DNA of 64,000 nucleotides from Vreelandella neptunia (GTDB lineage: Bacteria > Pseudomonadota > Gammaproteobacteria > Pseudomonadales > Halomonadaceae), in contig NZ_CP140255.1 in the NCBI RefSeq assembly GCF_034479615.1, positions 1,302,001 through 1,366,000 of the forward strand. Direction: 5' to 3'. Position 1 is the stretch's first letter. The number at the start of each line of letters is the position of its first letter. Positions 25,401 to 33,013 of the stretch are shown here, in pieces. The notes under the pieces are model-generated. The model did no database searches. It saw only the letters and a program-made list of their open reading frames with translations, and was not told the origin of the DNA. The translations under genes and the position numbers were made by a program.

Positions 25401-27572
25401 ATTGCAGACCCCGAACTCGATGCCGCGAACGGCGGCGCGGGCAATTATGCCGGTGCCACCCTGACCCTGGCCCGCCAGGGCGGGAAGAATGCCGACGACG
25501 GCTTTTTCGCCACCGGCAAGCTGGGGGCGCTGACCGAGGGGGGCGACCTGGACGTTGGCGCTACCACTATCGGCACCGTGACTGCCAACAGCGGCGGCAT
25601 GCTGACGCTGACCTTCAATGGCAACGCTACGTCGGCGCGGGTCAATAGCACGTTGCAGCAGATTGCCTATGCCAACGGCAGCGACGCGCCACCGGCCAGT
25701 GTCGAGATTGCCTATCGCTTCAGCGATGGCAATAGCGGGGCGCAGGGCAGTGGCGGCGCGCTGGCCGATGCCGATGATTCGGTCACCGTGACGCTCGTCG
25801 GCGTCAACGACGCACCGGTGTTTACCACGCCTGGCAAGTTGAGCATGGACGAGAACACCACGGCGGTGACCACCCTGGCTGCTACCGACGCCGAGGGCGA
25901 TACGCTGGTCTACAGCATCACCGGCGGCGCCGATGCGGCGTTGTTCTCGCTGGATGCCAACAGCGGGGCGTTGACATTTACCGGCGCGCCGGATTTCGAG
26001 AGCCCGAAAGACCAGAACACCGACAACGTCTACGAGGTGACCGTCGCGGCTGCTGACGGCACGGATCAAACGGCCCACACCCTGGCGGTGACGGTGACCA
26101 ACGTCGAGGAGACGTCGCCGAGCCCCGATCCCGATCCGTCCCCCGGCCCGATCCAGGTCTCCGAGCCTGTGTCGCAACCGGACATGCCTTCAGGTTTGCC
26201 CTCGGTGAGTGAGACGATCATCAACACCGGGAATACCCCGGGCAGCACCAAGCTGGTCGAGAATAGCGGCAATGCTAACGAGGTGACGGCCACGCTGCCG
26301 GGCGGCGTCAGTCTGGTCAATCAGGGGGCGCGCAGCGCCGTCGATGCTCAGCAGGCACTGGCTGACCTGATTGGCAGCATCGATGCCAAGCAACCCGGCA
26401 ACCTGACCGACCAGACCGGCGTGGCCAGCCAGTGGCTCGCCAGCCGGCCCGGTAGCACGCTACTGGACATTCGCACGCTCGTCCTCAACGACAGCGGCAG
26501 TGCTTCAACGAACACGCCGATCCTGATCACCGGCATCGTCGATGACGCAGCCTCGGATCATCAGGAGGCGTTCGTCATCGATGCCAGCGCGTTGCCTAGC
26601 GGCAACCGGATCCAGCTCGATAACATCGACTTCGCCAGCATCATCGGCGCGACCACCCTCAGTGGCGGTGCCGGCAACAATGTGGTGAGCGCCGACGATG
26701 CGGCGCAGACCATTGTGCTCGGCGCCGGTGACGATGAACTGCATGGCGGTGGTGGGCGTGATCTGGTCGGCTCGCAGGGCGGCGACGATCTGATTTATGG
26801 TGACGCGGGCGACGACAGGCTATTTGGCGGTGAAGGCAACGATACCCTCGATGGTGGCAGTGGCGTCGATATTGCGCGCTTTGCACTCGACGCTGGCGAA
26901 GCCACGTTCCGTTATGCCGATGACGGCAGCCTGATCGTCAATGCCGGTAGCCTGGGCAGCGACACGCTGAAAGGCATCGAACTGTTACGCTTCGATGATC
27001 GGGTCATGCTTGCCAAGGCGCCGGCACTGATTGAGCCGAGTGGCTTCGATGAGGCCTTCTATCTGGCCGCCAACCCTGACGTCGCGGCTGCGGTGGCGGC
27101 CGGCGACATTCCCAGTGGGGAGTGGCACTACCAACATTATGGGGCTGACGAGGGGCGCTTGGGCGACCCTGCGGCAATGAATTTCGACCGGGCGCTCTAC
27201 CTGGCCGCCAACCCCGATGTCGCCGCAGCGGTGGCGGCGGGCGACATCGACGCCTTTGCCCACTACCGTGATTATGGAACCGCCGAGGGACGTTCGCCCA
27301 ATGCGCTGTTCGACGAGCGCGGCTACCGCGAGGCTAACGCGGACGTTGATGCGGCGATCCAGCGCGGCGAGCTGGACAGTGGCTACCAGCACTACCAGAC
27401 CTGGGGCTGGCAGGAGGGGCGCGACCCGTCGGCATGGTTCGACCAGAGCGAATACCTTGAGGCTAACCCGGACATCGCCGAGGCCAGTGTCGAGCCTCTG
27501 GGTCATTACCTGCGCTACGGCTATGACGAGGGGCGGGTGGTCGTGCCGGCCGACGATGGGCTGTGGGGGTAA
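22425..27572 (+). CDS. Giant DUF4347/cadherin-like/RTX surface protein
   Basis: 1,715 residues from the ATG at 22425, behind AGGGGTGAAAAG; an ATG seven codons upstream is possible. Residues 25-190 are a DUF4347 domain (VVFIDSEVADYEAL, HIVCHGSEGQLTLGQTELTL, ILLYGCCVAAGQVG). A jelly-roll-like segment follows, then about six cadherin-like/tandem repeats marked by NDAP junctions, a conserved block with TLLDIRTLVLND, RTX repeats (GAGDDELHGGGG, GGEGNDTLDGG) and four C-terminal HYxxYGxxEGR repeats. It ends VVVPADDGLWG. No signal peptide is seen; RTX turns suggest type I secretion. The C-terminal repeats resemble the N-terminus of the 1-2700 protein, and the second half is paralogous to 36852-40859. 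Probable adhesin or biofilm protein. Confidence 0.8.
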   Translation: MSIATLVQGGHVFNAPKAGATSGTRRVVFIDSEVADYEALIRDIDDDTAVHIVPGSRITIPWMTEVLSRYSHLESLHIVCHGSEGQLTLGQTELTLGALYASSQELSSWGKALSETADILLYGCCVAAGQVGSDFLVGFADLTGKNVAGSTTVIGTSGDWVLDRTVGTVTAGSVFSEAAMASYSHDLATVIENNPGNAYGSALTNATGVTFSQSFTATASGDLTSIAVVAGEVGGNVTLNVYSGDGFVGGPLTSQTFTVSVDSNNQDYHFQTVALNSPISVTNGSVYTFELRHDSGSFPAWGLEENGATGSNGDYTGGIMYADGVAQNDFDLYFQATITPSNNAPAFSNLNATPGYIEGDAAVLLDADATIADTELDALNGGNGDYSGASLAIARNGGANAEDSLGFDTSGVGFTVSGSNLQSGGLTFATYTQSGGALTINFTSSGTVATTSLVNDVLQRLTYQNGSDAPPASVTLDYTLSDGTDVASGTNQITVGITPTNDAPTVSNLPAGIAINEDQPGNLDISASSLVDPDSASISVTLAVSAGTIGLANPSGYSVTPSGNGTSSVVLTGSASNINSYLDTPSNVIYTPAQNVNGVGAATLSLSVNDNDGSGDVSMGSVPINITAVNDAPSVSGIFGDTSSQVTAGSGAVNVTGLDDATLSNIDSSDYNGGALTLAQNTGTTNGSWGLDGIKVTAGGDGAISVGETIAVGGTTIGMVDAADDGLGGNTLGIAFNANATDATIQQLIRALTYEAPSGLGDRSFTLELNDGDGTLNGGDATSSGSFTIAVTPNPPVLSGLDGDSVTFTEAGAPVRLDMGGNATVSDVDSTDFNGGALTVSIAGGAAAGEDVLSLQESSDGRLTLVGSEVFWDDDGNAGTAAVKVADVSGGTNGADLVLSLTGAAKPGLGEAVDVMLSNLAYQNTSDTPSETSREVSVTVRDAAGGNGAVSATSTVTVGIQAVNDAPVFTGVDATPSFIEGGSAVVLDGNASIADPELDAANGGAGNYAGATLTLARQGGKNADDGFFATGKLGALTEGGDLDVGATTIGTVTANSGGMLTLTFNGNATSARVNSTLQQIAYANGSDAPPASVEIAYRFSDGNSGAQGSGGALADADDSVTVTLVGVNDAPVFTTPGKLSMDENTTAVTTLAATDAEGDTLVYSITGGADAALFSLDANSGALTFTGAPDFESPKDQNTDNVYEVTVAAADGTDQTAHTLAVTVTNVEETSPSPDPDPSPGPIQVSEPVSQPDMPSGLPSVSETIINTGNTPGSTKLVENSGNANEVTATLPGGVSLVNQGARSAVDAQQALADLIGSIDAKQPGNLTDQTGVASQWLASRPGSTLLDIRTLVLNDSGSASTNTPILITGIVDDAASDHQEAFVIDASALPSGNRIQLDNIDFASIIGATTLSGGAGNNVVSADDAAQTIVLGAGDDELHGGGGRDLVGSQGGDDLIYGDAGDDRLFGGEGNDTLDGGSGVDIARFALDAGEATFRYADDGSLIVNAGSLGSDTLKGIELLRFDDRVMLAKAPALIEPSGFDEAFYLAANPDVAAAVAAGDIPSGEWHYQHYGADEGRLGDPAAMNFDRALYLAANPDVAAAVAAGDIDAFAHYRDYGTAEGRSPNALFDERGYREANADVDAAIQRGELDSGYQHYQTWGWQEGRDPSAWFDQSEYLEANPDIAEASVEPLGHYLRYGYDEGRVVVPADDGLWG

Positions 27573-27627
27573 ACAAGCGTTTACTGTGATCGTGGAGTCT
27601 AATGGTCAGAAATTACTGAGAAGGATA

Positions 27628-27684
27628 CCTATCAATAGATAGGTAGCGTACCTAAAACCCCCGGCCTCGGCCGGGGGTTTTTTG
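27628..27684 (+). terminator. Conserved hairpin plus terminator, copy 3
   Basis: CCTATC (27628-27633) pairs with GATAGG (27638-27643), then a GC-rich stem and T6. Here the terminator leads directly into the sapC-like leader; the small gene present in the other two modules is absent. Confidence 0.85.
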
Positions 27685-27733
27685 TTACACTGGCGGCCAC
27701 AATGAATTAATGCCTTTTGAGTCGAGAGTTGTT

Positions 27734-28513
27734 ATGCCCCAATGGATCGCACTTTCCCCTAGCCAGCACGCGGGCCTTGGTTACTTGCCCAGGGATGGTT
27801 ACCACTTTGCGGATCAGCTAAACGTCGCGGGAATTCTGCTGGCGGAACTGCCCAAACTGTTGCCCCACTATGTGGTGGTGTTGCTCAAAGAGGGCGAGCA
27901 CTTCCAGCCCATGGTGTTGCTGGGGGTGGGCGAGCGGAACCTTTATGTGGCCCCCAATGGCAAATGGTTGGGCACCTATGTGCCCGCCAGCCTGCGCGGT
28001 TACCCCTTTACCTTGGCCAACAGCGAACAGCCGGGGGAAAAAGTCTTCGCCATCGACGCAGATCACCTCAGTGAGAACCAGGGTGACGCCCTGTTTGATG
28101 ACGAAGGCAAGCTGGCGGGCACCGCCGCCCAAACTCTGGATTTTTTAACCCAGTGCGATCGCAACCGAGCGGCTACCCAGCAGGCCTGCGATGCGTTACA
28201 GCGTGCCGGAGTGATTGAGCAGTGGCCATTGACCATTGAGCGGGGCGAAGGGCAGGAGCCGTTAACGGTGAACGGTCTCTACCGTATCAATGAAGCGGCG
28301 CTTATCAACCTGGAAGCCGATGTGTTCGCCACCTTGAAGGGCGCGCCCATGGCGCTTGCCTATGCCCAGATGTTCTCCATGGGGCAGCTTAACCAACTGG
28401 CAGATCGCGCAAAGTTCCACGCTGAACACGGCGCTACCCAGGAAGTACCGGAAAACCTTGATAGCGTGCTCGATGGCATGGATGATGACGACCTCATGTT
28501 CGATTTCGATTAA
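27734..28513 (+). CDS. SapC family protein, copy 2
   Basis: 259 residues, nearly identical to the protein at 3232-4017 until the last 25 residues, where this copy lacks the ENSH insertion and ends DSVLDGMDDDDLMFDFD. Same PF07277 features: YHFADQLNVAGILLAELPKL and GLYRINEAALINLEADVF. The start at 27734 corresponds to copy 1; an ATG eight codons upstream is also in frame. The near identity to copy 1 over 700 bases indicates a recent duplication or gene conversion. It is followed by DUF6447, micro-lipoprotein and DUF6447 genes. Confidence 0.8.
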   Translation: MPQWIALSPSQHAGLGYLPRDGYHFADQLNVAGILLAELPKLLPHYVVVLLKEGEHFQPMVLLGVGERNLYVAPNGKWLGTYVPASLRGYPFTLANSEQPGEKVFAIDADHLSENQGDALFDDEGKLAGTAAQTLDFLTQCDRNRAATQQACDALQRAGVIEQWPLTIERGEGQEPLTVNGLYRINEAALINLEADVFATLKGAPMALAYAQMFSMGQLNQLADRAKFHAEHGATQEVPENLDSVLDGMDDDDLMFDFD

Positions 28514-28575
28514 CCGTTGCCCCTTTGAACATGGCTTTTGTGGTACCCAACGTTTTAACAAAGGAGTAAGTAATC

Positions 28576-28815
28576 ATGGCCGATGAAAACCAGACCATTA
28601 CCATTGATGGCACCGAGTACAACCTGGCGGAGCTTTCCGAGGCTGCCCGCAGCCAGCTAGTGAACCTGCGCGTCACCGATGCCGAGATCGAAAAGCTCAA
28701 CCAGCAGCTGGCGATCTTTCAAACCGCTCGTACCGCCTACGCCCGTGCCCTGGGGGAAGAGCTACCGAAGAAGAAAAAGCCAGCGGCCAAGAAAAAAACG
28801 GCGGCTACCCATTGA
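28576..28815 (+). CDS. DUF6447-like small protein, copy 2
   Basis: 79 residues with AAAGGAG before the ATG. Same plan as the 4034 product (ITIDGTEYNLAELSEAARSQ, then the AEIEKLNQQLAIFQTARTAY helix) plus a lysine-rich tail KKKKPAAKKKTAA not present in the other copies. The stop overlaps the start of the micro-lipoprotein frame. Confidence 0.75.
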   Translation: MADENQTITIDGTEYNLAELSEAARSQLVNLRVTDAEIEKLNQQLAIFQTARTAYARALGEELPKKKKPAAKKKTAATH

Positions 28816-28886
28816 GGGTTACACTGCTGGTCGGCCTGTTTAGTCTTGCGCTAGCGGGCTGTGTGCCTTTTGTGCCGATTATTTAA
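28812..28886 (+). CDS. 24-residue lipoprotein-like peptide, copy 2
   Basis: Starts at a TTG overlapping the DUF6447 stop (TTGA). Reads LRVTLLVGLFSLALAGCVPF then VPII and stops. LALAGC is a good lipobox. Only the last eight residues match copy 1 at 4249 exactly, so the lipidated tail is conserved and the signal is not. Confidence 0.55.
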   Translation: MRVTLLVGLFSLALAGCVPFVPII

Positions 28887-28957
28887 TCGGCGTTTTAGTA
28901 GGCAGCTAAAAGGGCGATAACACCTTCAGGTGAATGTAAACAAAGGAGTAACGACTC

Positions 28958-29176
28958 ATGGCAGACGAACCCCAGACCATTACCATTGATGGCACCGAGT
29001 ACAACCTGGCGGAGCTTTCCGAGGCTGCCCGCAGCCAGGTGGTGAACCTGCGCGTCACCGATGCCGAGATCGAAAAGCTCAACCAGCAGCTAGCGATCTT
29101 TCAAACCGCTCGTACCGCCTACGCCAACGCGTTAGCCGCAGAGCTACCTAAAGAGCCATCTAAAACCAAGCACTGA
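28958..29176 (+). CDS. DUF6447-like small protein, copy 3
   Basis: 72 residues with AAAGGAG eleven bases before the ATG. It is almost identical to the copy at 28576 over the first 55 residues, with a different tail (ANALAAELPKEPSKTKH). The leader before it (ACAAAGGAGTAA) also resembles that of the 28576 copy, so the duplicated unit included its ribosome site. Confidence 0.75.
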   Translation: MADEPQTITIDGTEYNLAELSEAARSQVVNLRVTDAEIEKLNQQLAIFQTARTAYANALAAELPKEPSKTKH

Positions 29177-29230
29177 GACACCCAGCCGGGATAAGGGCGC
29201 TCCATGCCACTACAGAATCGCGTTGACCCC

Positions 29231-31060
29231 TTCGCGCGCTGAAGCGCCCTCCCACAATTAATTTCCAGCCTGATAGAGCCACTTGTGGGAGGGAGCTTTA
29301 GCTCGCGACCGTTTGAGCTTCCAGCCGGATACCCTGTTCGCCCGCTGAAGCGGCCTCCTACAATATGCTTCCAGCCTGGCGGAGCCATTTGAGGGAGGGA
29401 GCTTTAGCTTGCGACTGTTCAAGCTTCCAGCCTTATCAGCCTAAGGGGTGCCTTCGGCACCCTTCGCGCGCTGAAGCGCCCTCCCACAATTAATTTCCAG
29501 CCTGATAGAGCCATTTGAGGGAGGGAGCTTTAGCTCGCGACCGTTTGAGCTTCCAGCCGGATACCCTGTTCGCCCGCTGAAGCGGCCTCCTACAATATGC
29601 TTCAAGCCTGGCGGAGCCATTTGAGGGAGGGAGCTTTAGCTTGCGACTGTTCAAGCTTCCAGCCTTATCAGCCTAAGGGGTGCCTTCGGCACCCTTCGCG
29701 CGCTGAAGCGCCCTCCCACAATTAATTTCCAGCCTGATAGAGCCACTTGTGGGAGGGAGCTTTAGCTCGCGACCGTTTGAGCTTCCAGCCGGATACTCTG
29801 TTCGCCCGCTGAAGCGGCCTCCTACAATATGCTTCCAGCCTGGCGGAGCCATTTGAGGGAGGGAGCTTTAGCTTGCGACTGTTCAAGCTTCCAGCCTTAT
29901 CAGCCTAAGGGGTGCCTTCGGCACCCTTCGCGCGCTGAAGCGCCCTCCCACAATTAATTTCCAGCCTGATAGACCCATTTGAGGGAGGGAGCTTTAGCTC
30001 GCGACCGTTTGAGCTTCCAGCCGGATACCCTGTTCGCCCGCTGAAGCGGCCTCCTACAATATGCTTCAAGCCTGGCGGAGCCATTTGAGGGAGGGAGCTT
30101 TAGCTTGCGACTGTTCAAGCTTCCAGCCTTATCAGCCTAAGGGGTGCCTTCGGCACCCTTCGCGCGCTGAAGCGCCCTCCCACAATTAATTTCCAGCCTG
30201 ATAGAGCCACTTGTGGGAGGGAGCTTTAGCTCGCGACCGTTTGAGCTTCCAGCCAGATACCCTGTTCGCCCGCTGAAGCGGCCTCCTACAATATGCTTCA
30301 AGCCTGGCGGAGCCATTTGAGGGAGGGAGCTTTAGCTTGCGACTGTTCAAGCTTCCAGCCTTATCAGCCTAAGGGGTGCCTTCGGCACCCTTCGCGCGCT
30401 GAAGCGCCCTCCCACAATTAATTTCCAGCCTGATAGAGCCACTTGTGGGAGGGAGCTTTAGCTCGCGACCGTTTGAGCTTCCAGCCGGATACTCTGTTCC
30501 CCCGCTGAAGCGGCCTCCTACAATATGCTTCCAGCCTGGCGGAGCCATTTGAGGGAGGGAGCTTTAGCTTGCGACTGTTCAAGCTTCCAGCCTTATCAGC
30601 CTAAGGGGTGCCTTCGGCACCCTTCGCGCGCTGAAGCGCCCTCCCACAATTAATTTCCAGCCTGATAGAGCCACTTGTGGGAGGGAGCTTTAGCTCGCGA
30701 CCGTTTGAGCTTCCAGCCAGATACCCTGTTCGCCCGCTGAAGCGGCCTCCTACAATATGCTTCAAGCCTGGCGGAGCCATTTGAGGGAGGGAGCTTTAGC
30801 TTGCGACTGTTCAAGCTTCCAGCCTTATCAGCCTAAGGGGTGCCTTCGGCACCCTTCGCGCGCTGAAGCGCCCTCCCACAATTAATTTCCAGCCTGATAG
30901 AGCCACTTGTGTGAGGGAGCTTTAGCTCGCGACCGTTTGAGCTTCCAGCCGGATACTCTGTTCGCCCGCTGAAGTGGCCTCCTACAATATGCTTCCAGCC
31001 TGTCGGAGCTACTTTTGGAAGGGAGCTTTAGCTGGCGACCCTGCTCCTTGCTAGCCACCT
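29231..31060. repeat. Eight-copy 232-bp tandem array of REP-like elements
   Basis: Units begin at 29231, 29463, 29695, 29927, 30159, 30391, 30623 and 30855, each exactly 232 bases apart; the last is diverged at its end. Each unit has two inverted pairs of a REP-like motif (CCCTCCCACAA facing TTGTGGGAGGG, with GAGCTTTAGCTC hairpins) and the very stable hairpin GGGTGCC-TTC-GGCACCC. Short open frames inside are spurious. Copies differ at few positions, implying recent amplification. Confidence 0.95.
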
Positions 31061-31082
31061 TCCACAGCTTAAGCGTGCTCAA

Positions 31083-32279
31083 TCACCCTAGCCAGCCATG
31101 GTCATCCAGGATAGTGCGCACGGCAGTCAGTTGGGCAACACCGACGCCAAAACTACCGCCGACCGGATTAAACACATCCAGATAGAAGGTTTCATCCGGC
31201 TCGGGGGTCATGTCGCCAATCACTTCAACGGCAATCGTCGCTTGGTTTTCGCCAGGGTAGAGAATTAATGTATCCGCTACCGCCAGATAGTCTTCTCCAG
31301 CGTTGGCGGTGCCATCGCGAGTGGCGTAGTCAACGCTTAACCACTGGCCTGGGTCGCTACGCACGCCGTTAAATTCGAGCAGGAAGTAGACCAACTGCGT
31401 GCCACTATTGCCTTCTTGAATCGAGGTGACCACATCTTCTGGTCGGGTAGGGGCGTTTGTGTCCATCTGGCGCAGGCTTTGATCGATCCACTGCTGGTAG
31501 TGGCTCACCCGCTGGAAACCCGCTATTTCGCCAAAGCTGCTATCCAATTGGTCATTCACATCGGGTGTTTGGTCGTTACGGCTGAGTGATGCTGAGTAAG
31601 TGGTGATACCTGCCACTTTGTTGCCAATAAAGGCGGGGCCGCCGCTATCGCCAGGGGCGATCATTCCTTCTGCAGCGCCACGGCCAGTATTGTCTAAGCC
31701 CATTAGCACACCTAGTGCGTCGTTGGCGCTGCTGCCGTTGTCGAAATCGATAATTAATTGAGAGCCTGCCAATGGATCCCAGTTGATGCTGCGGCCAAAG
31801 GCTGCTTTCAATCCTTCTCCTGTGGTGTCGAAGCGGTTTTCAGCAAGGTGTTTAGTGGGCGCATTAGTGCCACTCTCAATATAGCCGGTGGCTCCATCGC
31901 CAGTGAGGCCGTAGCCAACAAGGGTTATTACGTTGCCGAGTTCATCGCTATGCCGGTAGAGCGCGCTTCGTTCTGCGGTTACCGGTGCAGGGTCAGTTAA
32001 CCACACTAACGCGAGGTCATTGTTTACACCGTTGGTTTCATAAAGCGGATGTAGGACATAGTGAGAGGCTGGCAGGTTTATACGCCCATCAGGAGTGTCC
32101 ATGCGCACCGAAACGTTATTGGTGCCTTCCAGTACGTGGGCTGAGGTCAACACAGCCCGGCCGCCGTAAAGCAGTGTGCCTGAACCGTAAAAGCCCTCAG
32201 CCAAGACTTGGACAACGCCGTCGTAGCCTTCGCCAGGTAAGACCCGGTAGCGGTCAGGATCGCGGGTGACGGTGACCAT
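31083..32279 (-). CDS. Trypsin-like serine protease with Calx-beta domain
   Basis: 398 residues from the ATG at 32279 (MVTVTRDPDRYR), with GAGG eight bases upstream; an ATG two codons earlier is possible. The S1 triad is visible: His in LTSAHVL, Asp in NNDLALVWL, Ser in GDSGGPAF. Residues 290-395 resemble a Calx-beta calcium-binding domain (SVDYATRDGTANAGEDYLAV, DMTPEPDETFYLDVF). There is no signal peptide, so secretion may use a C-terminal signal; the C-terminus DDHGWLG resembles the DDGLWG and DEGLWG ends of the giant proteins here. It may process surface proteins; that is a guess from context. Confidence 0.8.
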   Translation of the reverse strand: MVTVTRDPDRYRVLPGEGYDGVVQVLAEGFYGSGTLLYGGRAVLTSAHVLEGTNNVSVRMDTPDGRINLPASHYVLHPLYETNGVNNDLALVWLTDPAPVTAERSALYRHSDELGNVITLVGYGLTGDGATGYIESGTNAPTKHLAENRFDTTGEGLKAAFGRSINWDPLAGSQLIIDFDNGSSANDALGVLMGLDNTGRGAAEGMIAPGDSGGPAFIGNKVAGITTYSASLSRNDQTPDVNDQLDSSFGEIAGFQRVSHYQQWIDQSLRQMDTNAPTRPEDVVTSIQEGNSGTQLVYFLLEFNGVRSDPGQWLSVDYATRDGTANAGEDYLAVADTLILYPGENQATIAVEVIGDMTPEPDETFYLDVFNPVGGSFGVGVAQLTAVRTILDDHGWLG

Positions 32280-32362
32280 GTGCATTACCTCGCTGAGTAT
32301 TGAGCTGGATGACAAACATCGGGTTTCACGATAATTGACAATCTTGTTTATCGTCAGTCGGA

Positions 32363-32540
32363 TTGTAAGTCACTAATATACCGAGTGGATGGAGACTTTC
32401 TCACCGTTAGATTGTTAGGGGCCAAGGCAACCGAAGGTGCTCTGCAAGGGCAAGAATACAGCGGATCGCGCAAGCGGTAGCCTTTTTAGTAGCAAAACGC
32501 TCCATTTAATTACCCATTCAACGTTGTAAGTTACTAATAT
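32363..32540. promoter_or_regulatory. Repeated 17-base motif in the 32316-32690 intergenic region
   Basis: TTGTAAGTCACTAATAT at 32363 and TTGTAAGTTACTAATAT at 32524 differ at one base and are 161 bases apart, between the divergent protease and the 32691 gene. Likely binding sites for one regulator. No gene is supported in the rest of this 375-base gap. Confidence 0.4.
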
Positions 32541-32690
32541 CGATAAATACTTACGTTACGTCACACGTTATAATGACATGGTGCGTCATACCAAAGGGTT
32601 AGGGAACCCTGTGATCGCGTTTTAAACATAAATAAAAACAGTGGGATGTGTAGAAAGCAGCACGCATTCACGACCATAAGGACAGTTACT

Positions 32691-32864
32691 ATGCCCCTAA
32701 CACCTTCACAAAAACAGGCGCTAGCCGATGAATTGATTGATGTTATGGAACGCTTCCAACACTACGTGGATCATCACCCTGATCACTATGAGGCGTTGAT
32801 CACGCAGCCCTCCCCAGGTCACTTGATTATCAAGCTTCAGCCCACTTACCCTTCTGAAGAATAA
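32691..32864 (+). CDS. Small hypothetical protein
   Basis: 57 residues from the ATG at 32691 behind AAGGAC. It starts MPLTPSQKQALADELIDVME, a likely helix, followed by a His-rich stretch (YVDHHPDHYEAL) and a beta-like end HLIIKLQPTYP. Family not recognised. The upstream extension of the frame lacks a start with a ribosome site. It stands alone between the divergent protease and the convergent methyltransferase. Confidence 0.5.
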   Translation: MPLTPSQKQALADELIDVMERFQHYVDHHPDHYEALITQPSPGHLIIKLQPTYPSEE

Positions 32865-33013
32865 GCCGGGTAAGCCTCGATATTTGTGGGATTAACTAAG
32901 CAGAGTTGGGTCGCCGGTCAATTGATAAACGGGCGACCCCTGGTTGACCGCCTGCCGTCGGTTATTGAACGGCTCGGAGGTGGGCGCTGGTTATCCCATG
33001 AGATGCGCAGCGG

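Noticed and set aside
24981..26177. 398-codon minus-strand frame inside the giant gene
   Set aside because: Antisense shadow of a GC-rich repetitive coding region; composition is Arg/Gly/His-rich without domains.
29231..31060. CRISPR array
   Set aside because: Units are 232 bp and contiguous with no unique spacers, and no cas gene is near; the inner structure is REP-like.
29119..31082. Short open frames inside the 232-bp array (for example 29119-29388 and 30882-31082)
   Set aside because: They run through repeated non-coding units and lack ribosome sites or family features.
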